Below, one piece after another: positions 1-6,738 of a stretch of DNA of 59,840 nt. Within the stretch, counting starts at the first letter, position 1; each line of letters opens with the position of its first letter. The position numbers and the translations under genes are program-made. The notes beneath the pieces are model-generated. The model did not search any database and was not told the DNA's origin. It was given only the letters and a program-made list of their open reading frames with translations. The stretch spans positions 1 to 59,840 of the forward strand of contig NZ_JANGCE010000023.1 in NCBI RefSeq assembly GCF_024462775.1, written 5' to 3'. The stretch comes from Butyricicoccus faecihominis (GTDB lineage: Bacteria > Bacillota > Clostridia > Oscillospirales > Butyricicoccaceae).

Positions 1-25
1 TTCAGGCTCTTTCGTTTCTCGGTGA

Positions 26-148
26 CAGCTTATTTAGTATATCAGGTTCGGAACCATTTGTCAAGAACTTTTTTCAACTTTTTTCGTTTTCAAAGTCTTG
101 CTCAGTTCCTCGCCGCCGCTCTCTCAGAAGCAGCTTATTTAGTATATC
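26..148. repeat. Two-copy AT-rich direct repeat
   Basis: An 18-base word (cagcttatttagtatatc) occurs at 26-43 and again at 131-148. Each copy is followed after about 15 bases by a TTTGTCAA run and a T-rich stretch, so the repeated unit is longer and degenerate, with a period of about 105 bases. No gene is seen in 1-239. This looks like intergenic repeat material at the window edge; its role is unknown. Confidence 0.6.
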
Positions 149-239
149 GCACACCCCTCCTTTTGTCAACACTTTTTATCATAATTTTTCCGCTATTTTT
201 CGCTTCCTCAAATTGGTTTTGATTACATGAACTTTCCAT

Positions 240-463
240 GGTATAATAGCCGCTGAAACGGCTATTATACCGTTCATTTTAACAACATTATACCACCAGC
301 GGCGCTTAATGGGATAATCGGATCTTTCTTTTCTCTGCCGCTGTGTTATAATGGCCGCTGAAACGGCTATCATACCGTTCATTTTAATAACATTATACCA
401 CCAGCGGCAATTCAGAGAAGCGCTTACTCTTTTTGTTTATCTGCCGCTGTGGTATAATAACCA
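240..463 (+). repeat. Tandem palindromic repeats each carrying a TATAAT box
   Basis: Two full units (from 240 and from 345) and a partial third (441-463) repeat with a period of about 105. Unit 1 contains a perfect inverted repeat: 13-base arms at 240-252 and 259-271 around a 6-base loop. Unit 2 has the same dyad with a few mismatches. Each unit carries TATAAT at its left edge (242-247, 347-352, 453-458), and the shared tail ends in ccaccagcggc, which is complementary to the start of the next unit. They lie just upstream of the wall-hydrolase gene and may act as stacked promoters or operators. Confidence 0.75.
450..458 (+). promoter_or_regulatory. Extended -10 promoter of the wall-hydrolase gene
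   Basis: TGGTATAAT at 450-458 is an ideal extended -10 element, 43 bases ahead of the TTG start at 501. No convincing -35 hexamer is present, as expected for an extended -10. It is the last of three TATAAT boxes in the tandem repeats. Confidence 0.5.
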
Positions 464-500
464 TGTTTTCACGAAATATACACCGAAGGGAGAACTTCTT

Positions 501-2450
501 TTGAAACGACTGCTTTTGTCCCTTGCGGCGCTGGTGGTATTCCCCGCATCGGCCCTTGCCGTATCCGCTTCTCCTGCCGCGGCGGGCGGCCAAAGCTTTT
601 CTGTCAGCACATCGCTTAGCGATACAAACGGTGTTCGCGCCGATCCTACTATATATAATATAGAAGGCAGCACCTATTTTAAGCTGCGCGACCTTGGCCG
701 CCTGCTCGATTTCGGCGTAACCTATGATTCCGCTGCGAAAGCGGTGCGCATCGAATCGGACAAGGCCTACGTGCCCGTTTCCGGGGAGAGCGGCGCGATC
801 AAGAACACCGCCACGTCAAGTGCGGCGGCCGTATCCTCCAAGCAGACCATCTATGTGGATGGCAAACGGGTCTCGCCCACCGTATACAATATAAAGGGAA
901 ACAACTATATGGGCCTGCGCGAGCTTGCCGCGTTGGTCGACTTCGGCGTGGCTTATAATTACGATACGCGCGTGATCACCGCTTACGCCGCCTACCCCTA
1001 TGCCGAAGAATCTAACTGGACGGCCGCGATGAACGATCTTGCTGTAAATCTCGGCGCGCTGCCCGCTTCCTCGTACCAAGCGACCGCTTCTCGCTATGCG
1101 CCGATCGTGACCGGTGAGAACGACGCGGACTGGCGCGTGCTGATCAGCACGCTGCGCGCGGTAAAGGATGCGCCGCCGTTTGCCGCCGGGAGCGCTTTGA
1201 GCCGCGCCAACCTATACTGGGCCAACCAGCTGACCGCGGCGATCACCAACACCTCCTTTGTTTCCCCCTCTTTATATAAAGATGCGCTGCCCGACCTTGC
1301 GGACCCCGACCTGTTTGACAACCCGGACAACTCCGCCCTGCGGAAGGACTTCGCCGCGCTGTCCGCCGCTTATCTTGGCGCGTCGCCAAAGCAAGCCGCG
1401 AGCGCCGGTGTTTCGGGCAGCATTGCTAAAGACGCGAGAGAGCGATTATCCCTCTCCACCTCTTACGCGACCGGCAAGCGCGGTACCGCGGAAGATCTGG
1501 CAAACACCAAAAAGCATTTTGGGAACGATATGACGGCCCTCTCCTCGCTGACGGACGACAACGCGCGCGTGCAAAAAATCGCGGCCCTAATTAAGGATAA
1601 CTTTCGCTCGGGCGGCTCCGCCCCATGGACGACCGCATGGCGGACCGGCGACGGCATGGACAGCTTTTCTTTTGCAGCGGCGGCGGACTATATGTTTTAT
1701 GAAGCCGGCATCCCTGCATTCATCGCACGCAGCTACAGCAGCGCGTGGAATGTGGTATATGTAAACGGCAAGTGGTCGGTTTTTGAAGCTTCCGTCGGTG
1801 CGTCGCTCCGATCGCTGGAGGACAAGCTGCTTCAGGACACGCACCCCGCCTCCACCCTGCTGCTGACGCAGGCCATGCGGCCAGGTTCATCCTATAACGG
1901 GCTAAAAACCTACACGATCGACCATTACTTTACTTATACCCCGATCACCGACACCGCCAAGGCGACCGCCGCGCAGATGCGCGCGTACCTGCTTTCGGTT
2001 AACCCGAACGCGCCGCAGTCCGTTCTCGATATGATTCCGCATTACCTGACCGAAGGCGCGGCGGAGGGCATCCGCGGCGACATAGCGTTCGCGCAATCCT
2101 GCTTGGAGACCGGCAACTTCACCTTTACAGGCAGCGCGGTCACGCTTGCGCAAAACAATTTCTGCGGACTGGGCGTGGTCACGAACGGCGTGGAGGGCGC
2201 GGTGTTTGAAACGCCGCAGCTCGGCATCCGCGCGCAGATCCAGCACCTGAAGGCGTACGCGAACCGCGCAGCGCTGAAAAACGAATGTATTGATCCGCGC
2301 TTCACCCTTGTCACGCGCGGCTGCGCGGAGACCGTGCAGCACCTAGGCATTCAGGAAAACCCGAAGGGCTACGGCTGGGCCTCCGGCGCGGATTACGGCA
2401 CAAAAATTCTGAATATTTTGGATCATATTTTGACCTATCCCGGGGCATAA
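501..2450 (+). CDS. Exported GH73-type peptidoglycan hydrolase with stalk and transglutaminase-like domains
   Basis: The 649-residue protein starts at TTG 501, behind GAAGGGAG at 485-492. An upstream in-frame ATG at 351 lies inside the repeats and gives a non-signal N-terminus. Signal peptide: KRLLL to ALA at about residue 20. Two copper-amine-oxidase-N-like 'stalk' modules follow (about 45-90 and 117-165). Residues 330-435 resemble a transglutaminase-like fold (AWNVVYVNGKW), but the expected nucleophilic Cys is replaced (GDGMDSFS), so it is probably inactive. Residues 505-649 match beta-N-acetylglucosaminidase (GH73): AAEGIRGDIAFAQ then LETGNF, the acid Glu region. The likely role is cell-wall cleavage outside the membrane. 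Family assignment is by motif only. Confidence 0.75.
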   Translation: MKRLLLSLAALVVFPASALAVSASPAAAGGQSFSVSTSLSDTNGVRADPTIYNIEGSTYFKLRDLGRLLDFGVTYDSAAKAVRIESDKAYVPVSGESGAIKNTATSSAAAVSSKQTIYVDGKRVSPTVYNIKGNNYMGLRELAALVDFGVAYNYDTRVITAYAAYPYAEESNWTAAMNDLAVNLGALPASSYQATASRYAPIVTGENDADWRVLISTLRAVKDAPPFAAGSALSRANLYWANQLTAAITNTSFVSPSLYKDALPDLADPDLFDNPDNSALRKDFAALSAAYLGASPKQAASAGVSGSIAKDARERLSLSTSYATGKRGTAEDLANTKKHFGNDMTALSSLTDDNARVQKIAALIKDNFRSGGSAPWTTAWRTGDGMDSFSFAAAADYMFYEAGIPAFIARSYSSAWNVVYVNGKWSVFEASVGASLRSLEDKLLQDTHPASTLLLTQAMRPGSSYNGLKTYTIDHYFTYTPITDTAKATAAQMRAYLLSVNPNAPQSVLDMIPHYLTEGAAEGIRGDIAFAQSCLETGNFTFTGSAVTLAQNNFCGLGVVTNGVEGAVFETPQLGIRAQIQHLKAYANRAALKNECIDPRFTLVTRGCAETVQHLGIQENPKGYGWASGADYGTKILNILDHILTYPGA

Positions 2451-2471
2451 TGGTTTGCGAGGTGAACGATC

Positions 2472-2645
2472 ATGAACCATTACCACAATTTAACGGAAAT
2501 GCTCGCATTGAACACTGCGGCGCACGCCTATTTCGACGACCTGCCCGATTATGTGCGCGAAATGATCACTTCGCGCGGCAACAACCTGCATTCCTGCGAG
2601 GAATTGCAGGGCTACGCGGAAAAGCTGCTGCGCGGCGACGATTGA
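2472..2645 (+). CDS. 57-residue hypothetical protein
   Basis: ATG at 2472 follows GAGGTGA with a 7-base gap, and the frame is open to TGA at 2645. The product begins MNHYHNLTEML and ends EKLLRGDD; it is soluble, acidic and has no membrane segment or known motif. It starts 21 bases after the wall-hydrolase stop and is followed directly by a strong hairpin, so the two genes form one transcript. I recognise no function. Confidence 0.6.
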   Translation: MNHYHNLTEMLALNTAAHAYFDDLPDYVREMITSRGNNLHSCEELQGYAEKLLRGDD

Positions 2646-2653
2646 GCGCATGG

Positions 2654-2697
2654 CAAGGCCCCCTTCTTTTGCAAGACGGCAAAAGAAGGGGGCCTTG
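2654..2697 (+). terminator. Strong 19-bp hairpin after the first operon
   Basis: Perfect inverted repeat with arms at 2654-2672 and 2679-2697 and the loop aagacg. The T run downstream is imperfect. Nearly the same hairpin recurs at 2898-2937. Confidence 0.7.
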
Positions 2698-2698
2698 A

Positions 2699-2898
2699 CT
2701 GTTAAAAAATATTTTTGACAGTCTTCGATCGAAACAAAGCCCCATTTCGATCGAGAATTCCGGCTTCTGCGCGCGCCTTACAGGCACACTTGAAGTCGGT
2801 TTGTATCAAAACCGAGATACATGCTCCCGGTTTTGATGGTTTTTGCCCCAAGTGGCAAAAACCTATTTCATGCACGCTGCGGCGTGTGGACTTTTTTG
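2699..2898. repeat. Dispersed palindromic repeat family A, copy 1
   Basis: About 200 bases, starting with a TTTTTGACAG-type end and containing TCGATCGAAACAAAGCCCCA, an inner dyad (cggttt/aaaccg) and the end GCGGCGTGTGGACTTTTTT. The same blocks, in the same order or inverted, occur at 26754-27018 and 31698-31799. It has no coding capacity and resembles a MITE or REP-type element. It is bracketed by two near-identical hairpins. Confidence 0.75.
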
Positions 2899-2937
2899 GC
2901 CCCCCTTCTTTTGCAAGACGGCAAAAGAAGGGGGGCC
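2898..2937 (-). terminator. 17-bp hairpin at the 3' end of the biotin operon
   Basis: Perfect inverted repeat 2898-2914 / 2921-2937, sharing stem and loop sequence with the hairpin at 2654-2697. It sits 10 bases past the stop of the CAT-like gene. A minus-strand transcript would read A rather than U after it, so termination may be helped by other factors. Confidence 0.55.
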
Positions 2938-2947
2938 TTGTGTATGT

Positions 2948-3577
2948 TCAGCACTCGTTTAAATCGCGCTGCAAAGCGTCGGCCAGACGGCCGATATGCA
3001 GCCCATCCACAAAGGAATGGTGCGCCTGCACGGAAAACGGCAAAAGCAGCTTGCCGTCCCGCTCGAAAAACTTGCCCCAATCGAAAAGGGGCGTGGCGTT
3101 ATCCTTTTTGCCCGCGTTCGTGTGCGAGATATGGGTGTACGATACCCACGGGAAGGGCGAAAACTGGAATACATCGTTGCCCAGCGGGCCGGTGAAGTAC
3201 GCCTGCTGCTCGCGCGCGGTTTTGAGCGCAAGGGGCACATACGCTTCCATGGAATCCTGCATCGGCACGGTGACAACTTTAAACAGCTCGGTCTCCTCGT
3301 TTAAATAGGTAAACGCGGTGTCGATCCGGTCAAACAGCACGACCTTACCATCGACAAAGCGGTAGCGAAATTCTTCGATCTTGTTTGCGCACGCGGCAAC
3401 CGCATAAATCAGCGCCATACTAAAGGAATAGCCCTTTGCCTTCACCATCCGCCGGAACCTTGTGACGTCCAGTTCAAACGTGACGCAGAACGCCGGTTCC
3501 ACACTGTTCCGAAATACCGCGCAGTGCATCGCCCGTTTCCAGTTTGCTTCGTCGATCACCTTGTACTTGCCAGCCAT
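2948..3577 (-). CDS. Chloramphenicol-acetyltransferase-like acyltransferase
   Basis: The 209-residue length is typical of trimeric CAT enzymes, which move acetyl from acetyl-CoA to a hydroxyl. The C-terminal HHSFVDGLHIGR (HH 186-187, Asp191) matches the CAT active-site HHxxxDG. FQFSPFPWVSYTHISH (residues 138-152) matches the core strand region. The start ATG follows GGGAGG with a 9-base gap. It lies 21 bases downstream of bioD on the same strand with no terminator between, so it is probably the last gene of the BirA-controlled biotin operon. Whether it confers chloramphenicol resistance or acylates a housekeeping substrate cannot be told from the sequence. Confidence 0.8.
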   Translation of the reverse strand: MAGKYKVIDEANWKRAMHCAVFRNSVEPAFCVTFELDVTRFRRMVKAKGYSFSMALIYAVAACANKIEEFRYRFVDGKVVLFDRIDTAFTYLNEETELFKVVTVPMQDSMEAYVPLALKTAREQQAYFTGPLGNDVFQFSPFPWVSYTHISHTNAGKKDNATPLFDWGKFFERDGKLLLPFSVQAHHSFVDGLHIGRLADALQRDLNEC

Positions 3578-3598
3578 TGCCGCCGCCTCCCATCCTTA

Positions 3599-4291
3599 TT
3601 ATATATAGTGTAGCACAGCCGGTTTGTCTGCACAACCGAGAAAGCTGATATCCATATTTCGGGCGTCCCGCGGGATGCAGAGCGTGGGCAGCCCGGTAAA
3701 CCGCTCGATCTGCCGCCGGTTGTCCTGATGCATCGGGTCGTGTTCGTCGAACTGGTTCAGCGCGATGGCGCGGACCGTTAAACCGCGCCGCGCCGCATAC
3801 GAAGCGGCCAGCACGGCGGCATTGATCGCGCCGAGGCCGGAGGGCGCTACAAGCAGCAGTTCAAAACCAAGCATCGCGGCCACATCGGTCAAAAGCAGCG
3901 TTTCGCCGTCCGTCCGCAGCGGGCAGAAGATACCGCCGCAGCCTTCGGCCACGATAAAGTCAAACCGGCTTTGCACGGCGCGAAAGCGCCGGTCGATCTC
4001 CGCCCGCTTGATCGGCCGGCCCGCGCGCAGCGCCGCAAGATGCGGCGAAACCGCGGGCTCGTAGCAATAGGCCACATAATCCATGGGGTCGCCCGGCAGA
4101 CCCGCCCGGGCGCAAACATAGGCGGCGTCGCCGGGAATCAGCGCGTCGCCCCGCCGCTCCGCCCCGCTGAGTGCGGGCTTAAAATACCCCGCGTTCACGC
4201 CGCCCGCGCGCAGCGAAGAGACCAGCAGGGCCGAAACATAGGTTTTTCCGATATCGGTGCCCGTGCCCGCGATAAAAATGCCGTTTGTCAC
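3599..4291 (-). CDS. bioD: Dethiobiotin synthetase
   Basis: The 230-residue cytosolic enzyme closes the ureido ring of dethiobiotin from DAPA, CO2 and ATP. The P-loop GTGTDIGKT is at residues 9-17, followed by FKPALSGAE, where family members carry the substrate lysine, and EGCGGIFCPL. The start is GTG at 4291: a GTGA overlap with the bioB stop gives translational coupling, and the longer upstream frame is only a shadow of bioB. With BioB it turns DAPA into biotin. bioA, bioF and bioW are not in the window, so the early steps are elsewhere or the cell relies on uptake of precursors. Confidence 0.92.
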   Translation of the reverse strand: MTNGIFIAGTGTDIGKTYVSALLVSSLRAGGVNAGYFKPALSGAERRGDALIPGDAAYVCARAGLPGDPMDYVAYCYEPAVSPHLAALRAGRPIKRAEIDRRFRAVQSRFDFIVAEGCGGIFCPLRTDGETLLLTDVAAMLGFELLLVAPSGLGAINAAVLAASYAARRGLTVRAIALNQFDEHDPMHQDNRRQIERFTGLPTLCIPRDARNMDISFLGCADKPAVLHYI

Positions 4292-5256
4292 GCCCGCGCC
4301 ACCTCGAATCCCAGCGACCGCAGCAGCGCAAGGTCGCGCGCCACGGTAATGCCCGAGGTTGTCAGCATATCGCCGGTAATCGCCGCGTTCGCGCCCGACC
4401 GGAAGATGCGCGCGCCCTTGTCCTCGAATTTGCCGCGCCCCGCCGCCATGCGGATCGCCGCTTGCGGCAGCACAAAGCGAAAGACCGCCGCCGTGCGGCA
4501 GACCTCGTCCTCCGTCAGCGCGGGCAGCTGCTCGAACGGCGTGCCGGGAATCGGCGTAAGCACATTGACCGGCACCGAGCGCACGCCGAGCGCGCGCAGA
4601 TCGAGCGCAAGATCGATACGGTCCGCCGCCGTTTCGCCCATACCGATGATCAGCCCGCTGCACACCGTCAGCCCGGCGCGCATCGCGTTTTGGATCACCG
4701 CGATCTTATCGTCATAGGTATGGGTAGTGCATACCTGCGGAAAAAACCGCCGCGAGGCTTCCAAATTACAATGGTACCGGGCAACGCCCGCCTGCCGCAG
4801 CCGGACAAGCTGCTCATAAGACAGCAGCCCGTGCGAGCCGCATACCGAAACGCCGCACGCTTCGCGGATCGCGCGGACCGCCGCGCACACTGCTTCGGTC
4901 TCCGCTTCGGACAGCGTGCGCCCCGCGGTGACGATGGAAAACCGCTGCACGCCCTGTTCATGATCCGCTTTGGCGCGGGCCGCAAGCTCGTCCGCCGCAA
5001 GCAACGGATACGCGCCGGTCTCCGCCGGATAGCGGGCCGACTGCGCGCAAAACCGGCAGTCCTCCGAGCAGCGACCGCATTTGCCATTTACGATCGAGCA
5101 CAGATCGAACGCGTTGCCGCAGCGGGCGTCGCGTATCTCGTCCGCCGCGCGGCAAAGGGCGGTGAGGTCGTCCGATTCAAACAGCCACAGCGCCTCGTCC
5201 CGGCTCACGCCGTCGCCTTTCAGCGCTTTTTGCTTGGCTTCTTCTAAGCGGTTCAC
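4288..5256 (-). CDS. bioB: Biotin synthase (radical SAM)
   Basis: The 322-residue enzyme inserts sulfur into dethiobiotin. The radical-SAM cluster motif C63-x3-C67-x2-C70 (CSEDCRFCAQS) is intact, and YHCNLEAS and the IIGMGE glycine motif match BioB. The start is GTG at 5256, six bases after AAGGAGGAA. The GTGA overlap with the bioY stop makes the operon tightly coupled. Length is normal for the family (about 320-345). Fe-S clusters and SAM are required, which links this gene to the iron genes elsewhere in the window. Confidence 0.93.
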   Translation of the reverse strand: MNRLEEAKQKALKGDGVSRDEALWLFESDDLTALCRAADEIRDARCGNAFDLCSIVNGKCGRCSEDCRFCAQSARYPAETGAYPLLAADELAARAKADHEQGVQRFSIVTAGRTLSEAETEAVCAAVRAIREACGVSVCGSHGLLSYEQLVRLRQAGVARYHCNLEASRRFFPQVCTTHTYDDKIAVIQNAMRAGLTVCSGLIIGMGETAADRIDLALDLRALGVRSVPVNVLTPIPGTPFEQLPALTEDEVCRTAAVFRFVLPQAAIRMAAGRGKFEDKGARIFRSGANAAITGDMLTTSGITVARDLALLRSLGFEVARA

Positions 5257-5816
5257 AGCAATTCCTCCTTTTTCAGCGCCGCGCGCAGCCGCCCGGCCAG
5301 CCCCGAACCCACGATGCACAGCAGGATATCGCCGGGCAGGTCGAGCGGAAAAGCCGAAAGGAAGATCACGGCGAGCGGCGTTTTCTGCCCCAAATGAAAG
5401 TTCAGGATCATGTACTTATAGGCAAAGCCAATCAGATATGTTACCGCCAGCCCGGCAAAGGCCGCGGGCAGAAAATCGCGGAACCGCGCGGCCTGCATTT
5501 TCTCGCACAAAAAGCCCGTCAGCGCGGCGGCGGCAATGAACCCCAGCAAATACCCGAAGCTGGGCCGGAAAATATACTGCGGCCCGCCGCCCGCCGCGAA
5601 CACCGGAATGCCGCAAAGGCCGACGGCCACATACACCCCGGCCGCGATCGCGGCGCGCTTGCCGCCCATCAGCATACCCGCGAGGATAACGAACAGAAAT
5701 TGCAGCGTGAAATAATCCATAAACGGCACGGGCACCTGTAAAAAGGCTCCCGCCGCGATCAACGCGGCAAAGAGCGCGCACAGCACCATATGCCGGGTGG
5801 AAACAGCGGTTTTCAT
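5253..5816 (-). CDS. bioY: Biotin ECF transporter substrate-binding subunit BioY
   Basis: 187 residues with about six membrane segments. GGLCGIPVFAAGGG and RPSFGYLLGF match the BioY signature for biotin binding within the membrane. The start is ATG 5816, 12 bases after AGGAGG; a longer upstream frame reads through the promoter and is not real. EcfA/A'/T energising subunits are not nearby, so it would use the shared ECF module or act alone. As first gene of bioYBD it shows that uptake and synthesis are controlled together by the BirA-type operator at 5896-5927. Confidence 0.9.
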   Translation of the reverse strand: MKTAVSTRHMVLCALFAALIAAGAFLQVPVPFMDYFTLQFLFVILAGMLMGGKRAAIAAGVYVAVGLCGIPVFAAGGGPQYIFRPSFGYLLGFIAAAALTGFLCEKMQAARFRDFLPAAFAGLAVTYLIGFAYKYMILNFHLGQKTPLAVIFLSAFPLDLPGDILLCIVGSGLAGRLRAALKKEELL

Positions 5817-5873
5817 TGTTTTCTCATTCCTCCTATACCGGACGCGGTGCGGCATGCCGCCCGCTTTTCCCAC

Positions 5874-5927
5874 ATTATAGCATGGTTCCTCTCCATTGTA
5901 AACCAATTTATGCATTTAGGTTTACAA
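5874..5927 (-). promoter_or_regulatory. BirA operator and promoter of the bioYBD operon
   Basis: TTGTAAACC-N14-GGTTTACAA at 5896-5927 is an exact match to the BirA box consensus. On the minus strand the right half-site contains the -35 TTTACA (5897-5902), 17 bases from a perfect TATAAT (5874-5879). A biotinyl-AMP-loaded BirA would therefore cover the -35. This predicts a BirA with an N-terminal HTH elsewhere in the genome. Confidence 0.93.
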
Positions 5928-5970
5928 TCTGGTTTCCCTTGGTATTCCATCTCTTTCAGCCAAGCGTTTC

Positions 5971-5999
5971 TTGCTTTTACGCGCACCAGCAGTTACAAT
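5971..5999 (+). promoter_or_regulatory. Promoter of the regulator/surface-protein/kinase operon
   Basis: TTGCTT (5971-5976), 17-base spacer, TACAAT (5994-5999). It lies 35 bases ahead of the ATG at 6034. Confidence 0.6.
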
Positions 6000-6033
6000 T
6001 ATAGTAGCAAAGGCAAGAACAGGGGGAGCCTAC

Positions 6034-6738
6034 ATGAAGCCATACCACATCCTATTGGTAGAGGATGACAAAACGATTCTGAACCACAACCGCCGCCGTC
6101 TTGAAAAAGAGGGGTACCGTGTCGCGATTGCGATGAACATAGCGGAAGCGCGCCAGCGCCTGCGCGAGCATACGCCCGATCTGATCGTGCTGGATATCCT
6201 GCTGCCGGACGGCTCCGGCCTTGACCTATGCCGCGATCTGCACGGGTTGGGTTCTGTTTCCGTGCTGTTTCTCACCTGCTTGGCGGATAGCGATCAGGTC
6301 ATACAGGGCCTGCGGGCGGGCGGGGACGATTATATCGTAAAGCCTTACCGCATGGAGGAGCTGCTTGCCCGCATCGAAGCGCAGCTTCGCCGCACGGCGC
6401 TGCTCCGGCAGTCCGCCGCCGAGGCGGGCGGCCCGCTGCGGCTGGACGAGATAAACCACCGCGCCTACTGGAAGGACCACGACCTGCTGCTCAGCCCCAA
6501 GGAATTTCAGCTGCTCGCCCTGCTGATGCGCACCCGCAACCGCTACGCCACCGCGGACGAGCTTTACACCGCGGTATGGGGCCTTGCCGTGTGCGAGGAC
6601 CCGCGCACCGTGACTTCGCACATCTATTCGCTGCGCAAAAAGCTGGAAAGCACCGCTGGCCAGCACCACGCCACCATTGAAAACATACGAATGCGCGGTT
6701 ACCGCCTGATCTTGCGAGGGGAGGAGCCCCATGGTTAA
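6034..6738 (+). CDS. OmpR-family response regulator
   Basis: 234 residues. Receiver domain: acidic pair D11/D12, phospho-acceptor D54 (LIVLDILLPD) and the lysine in DDYIVKP. The C-terminal winged helix is complete (SPKEFQLLALL through VTSHIYSLRKKL to MRGYRL). The start ATG 6034 follows AGGGGGAG; longer readings include promoter sequence. Its end overlaps the next gene by 8 bases, and the kinase is two genes downstream, so it presumably takes phosphate from that 7TM kinase. OmpR-type regulators usually pair with HisKA kinases, while this kinase is GHKL-type, so the pairing is unusual. Confidence 0.88.
   Translation: MKPYHILLVEDDKTILNHNRRRLEKEGYRVAIAMNIAEARQRLREHTPDLIVLDILLPDGSGLDLCRDLHGLGSVSVLFLTCLADSDQVIQGLRAGGDDYIVKPYRMEELLARIEAQLRRTALLRQSAAEAGGPLRLDEINHRAYWKDHDLLLSPKEFQLLALLMRTRNRYATADELYTAVWGLAVCEDPRTVTSHIYSLRKKLESTAGQHHATIENIRMRGYRLILRGEEPHG

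Noticed and set aside
2715-3308. 197-codon plus-strand frame across the repeat and the CAT-like gene
   Set aside because: Starts inside repeat family A, has no ribosome site, and is antisense to the well-supported acyltransferase.
4292-4663. N-terminal extension of bioD
   Set aside because: The extension is a shadow frame of bioB; the GTG at 4291 with the GTGA overlap gives the P-loop at the expected position.
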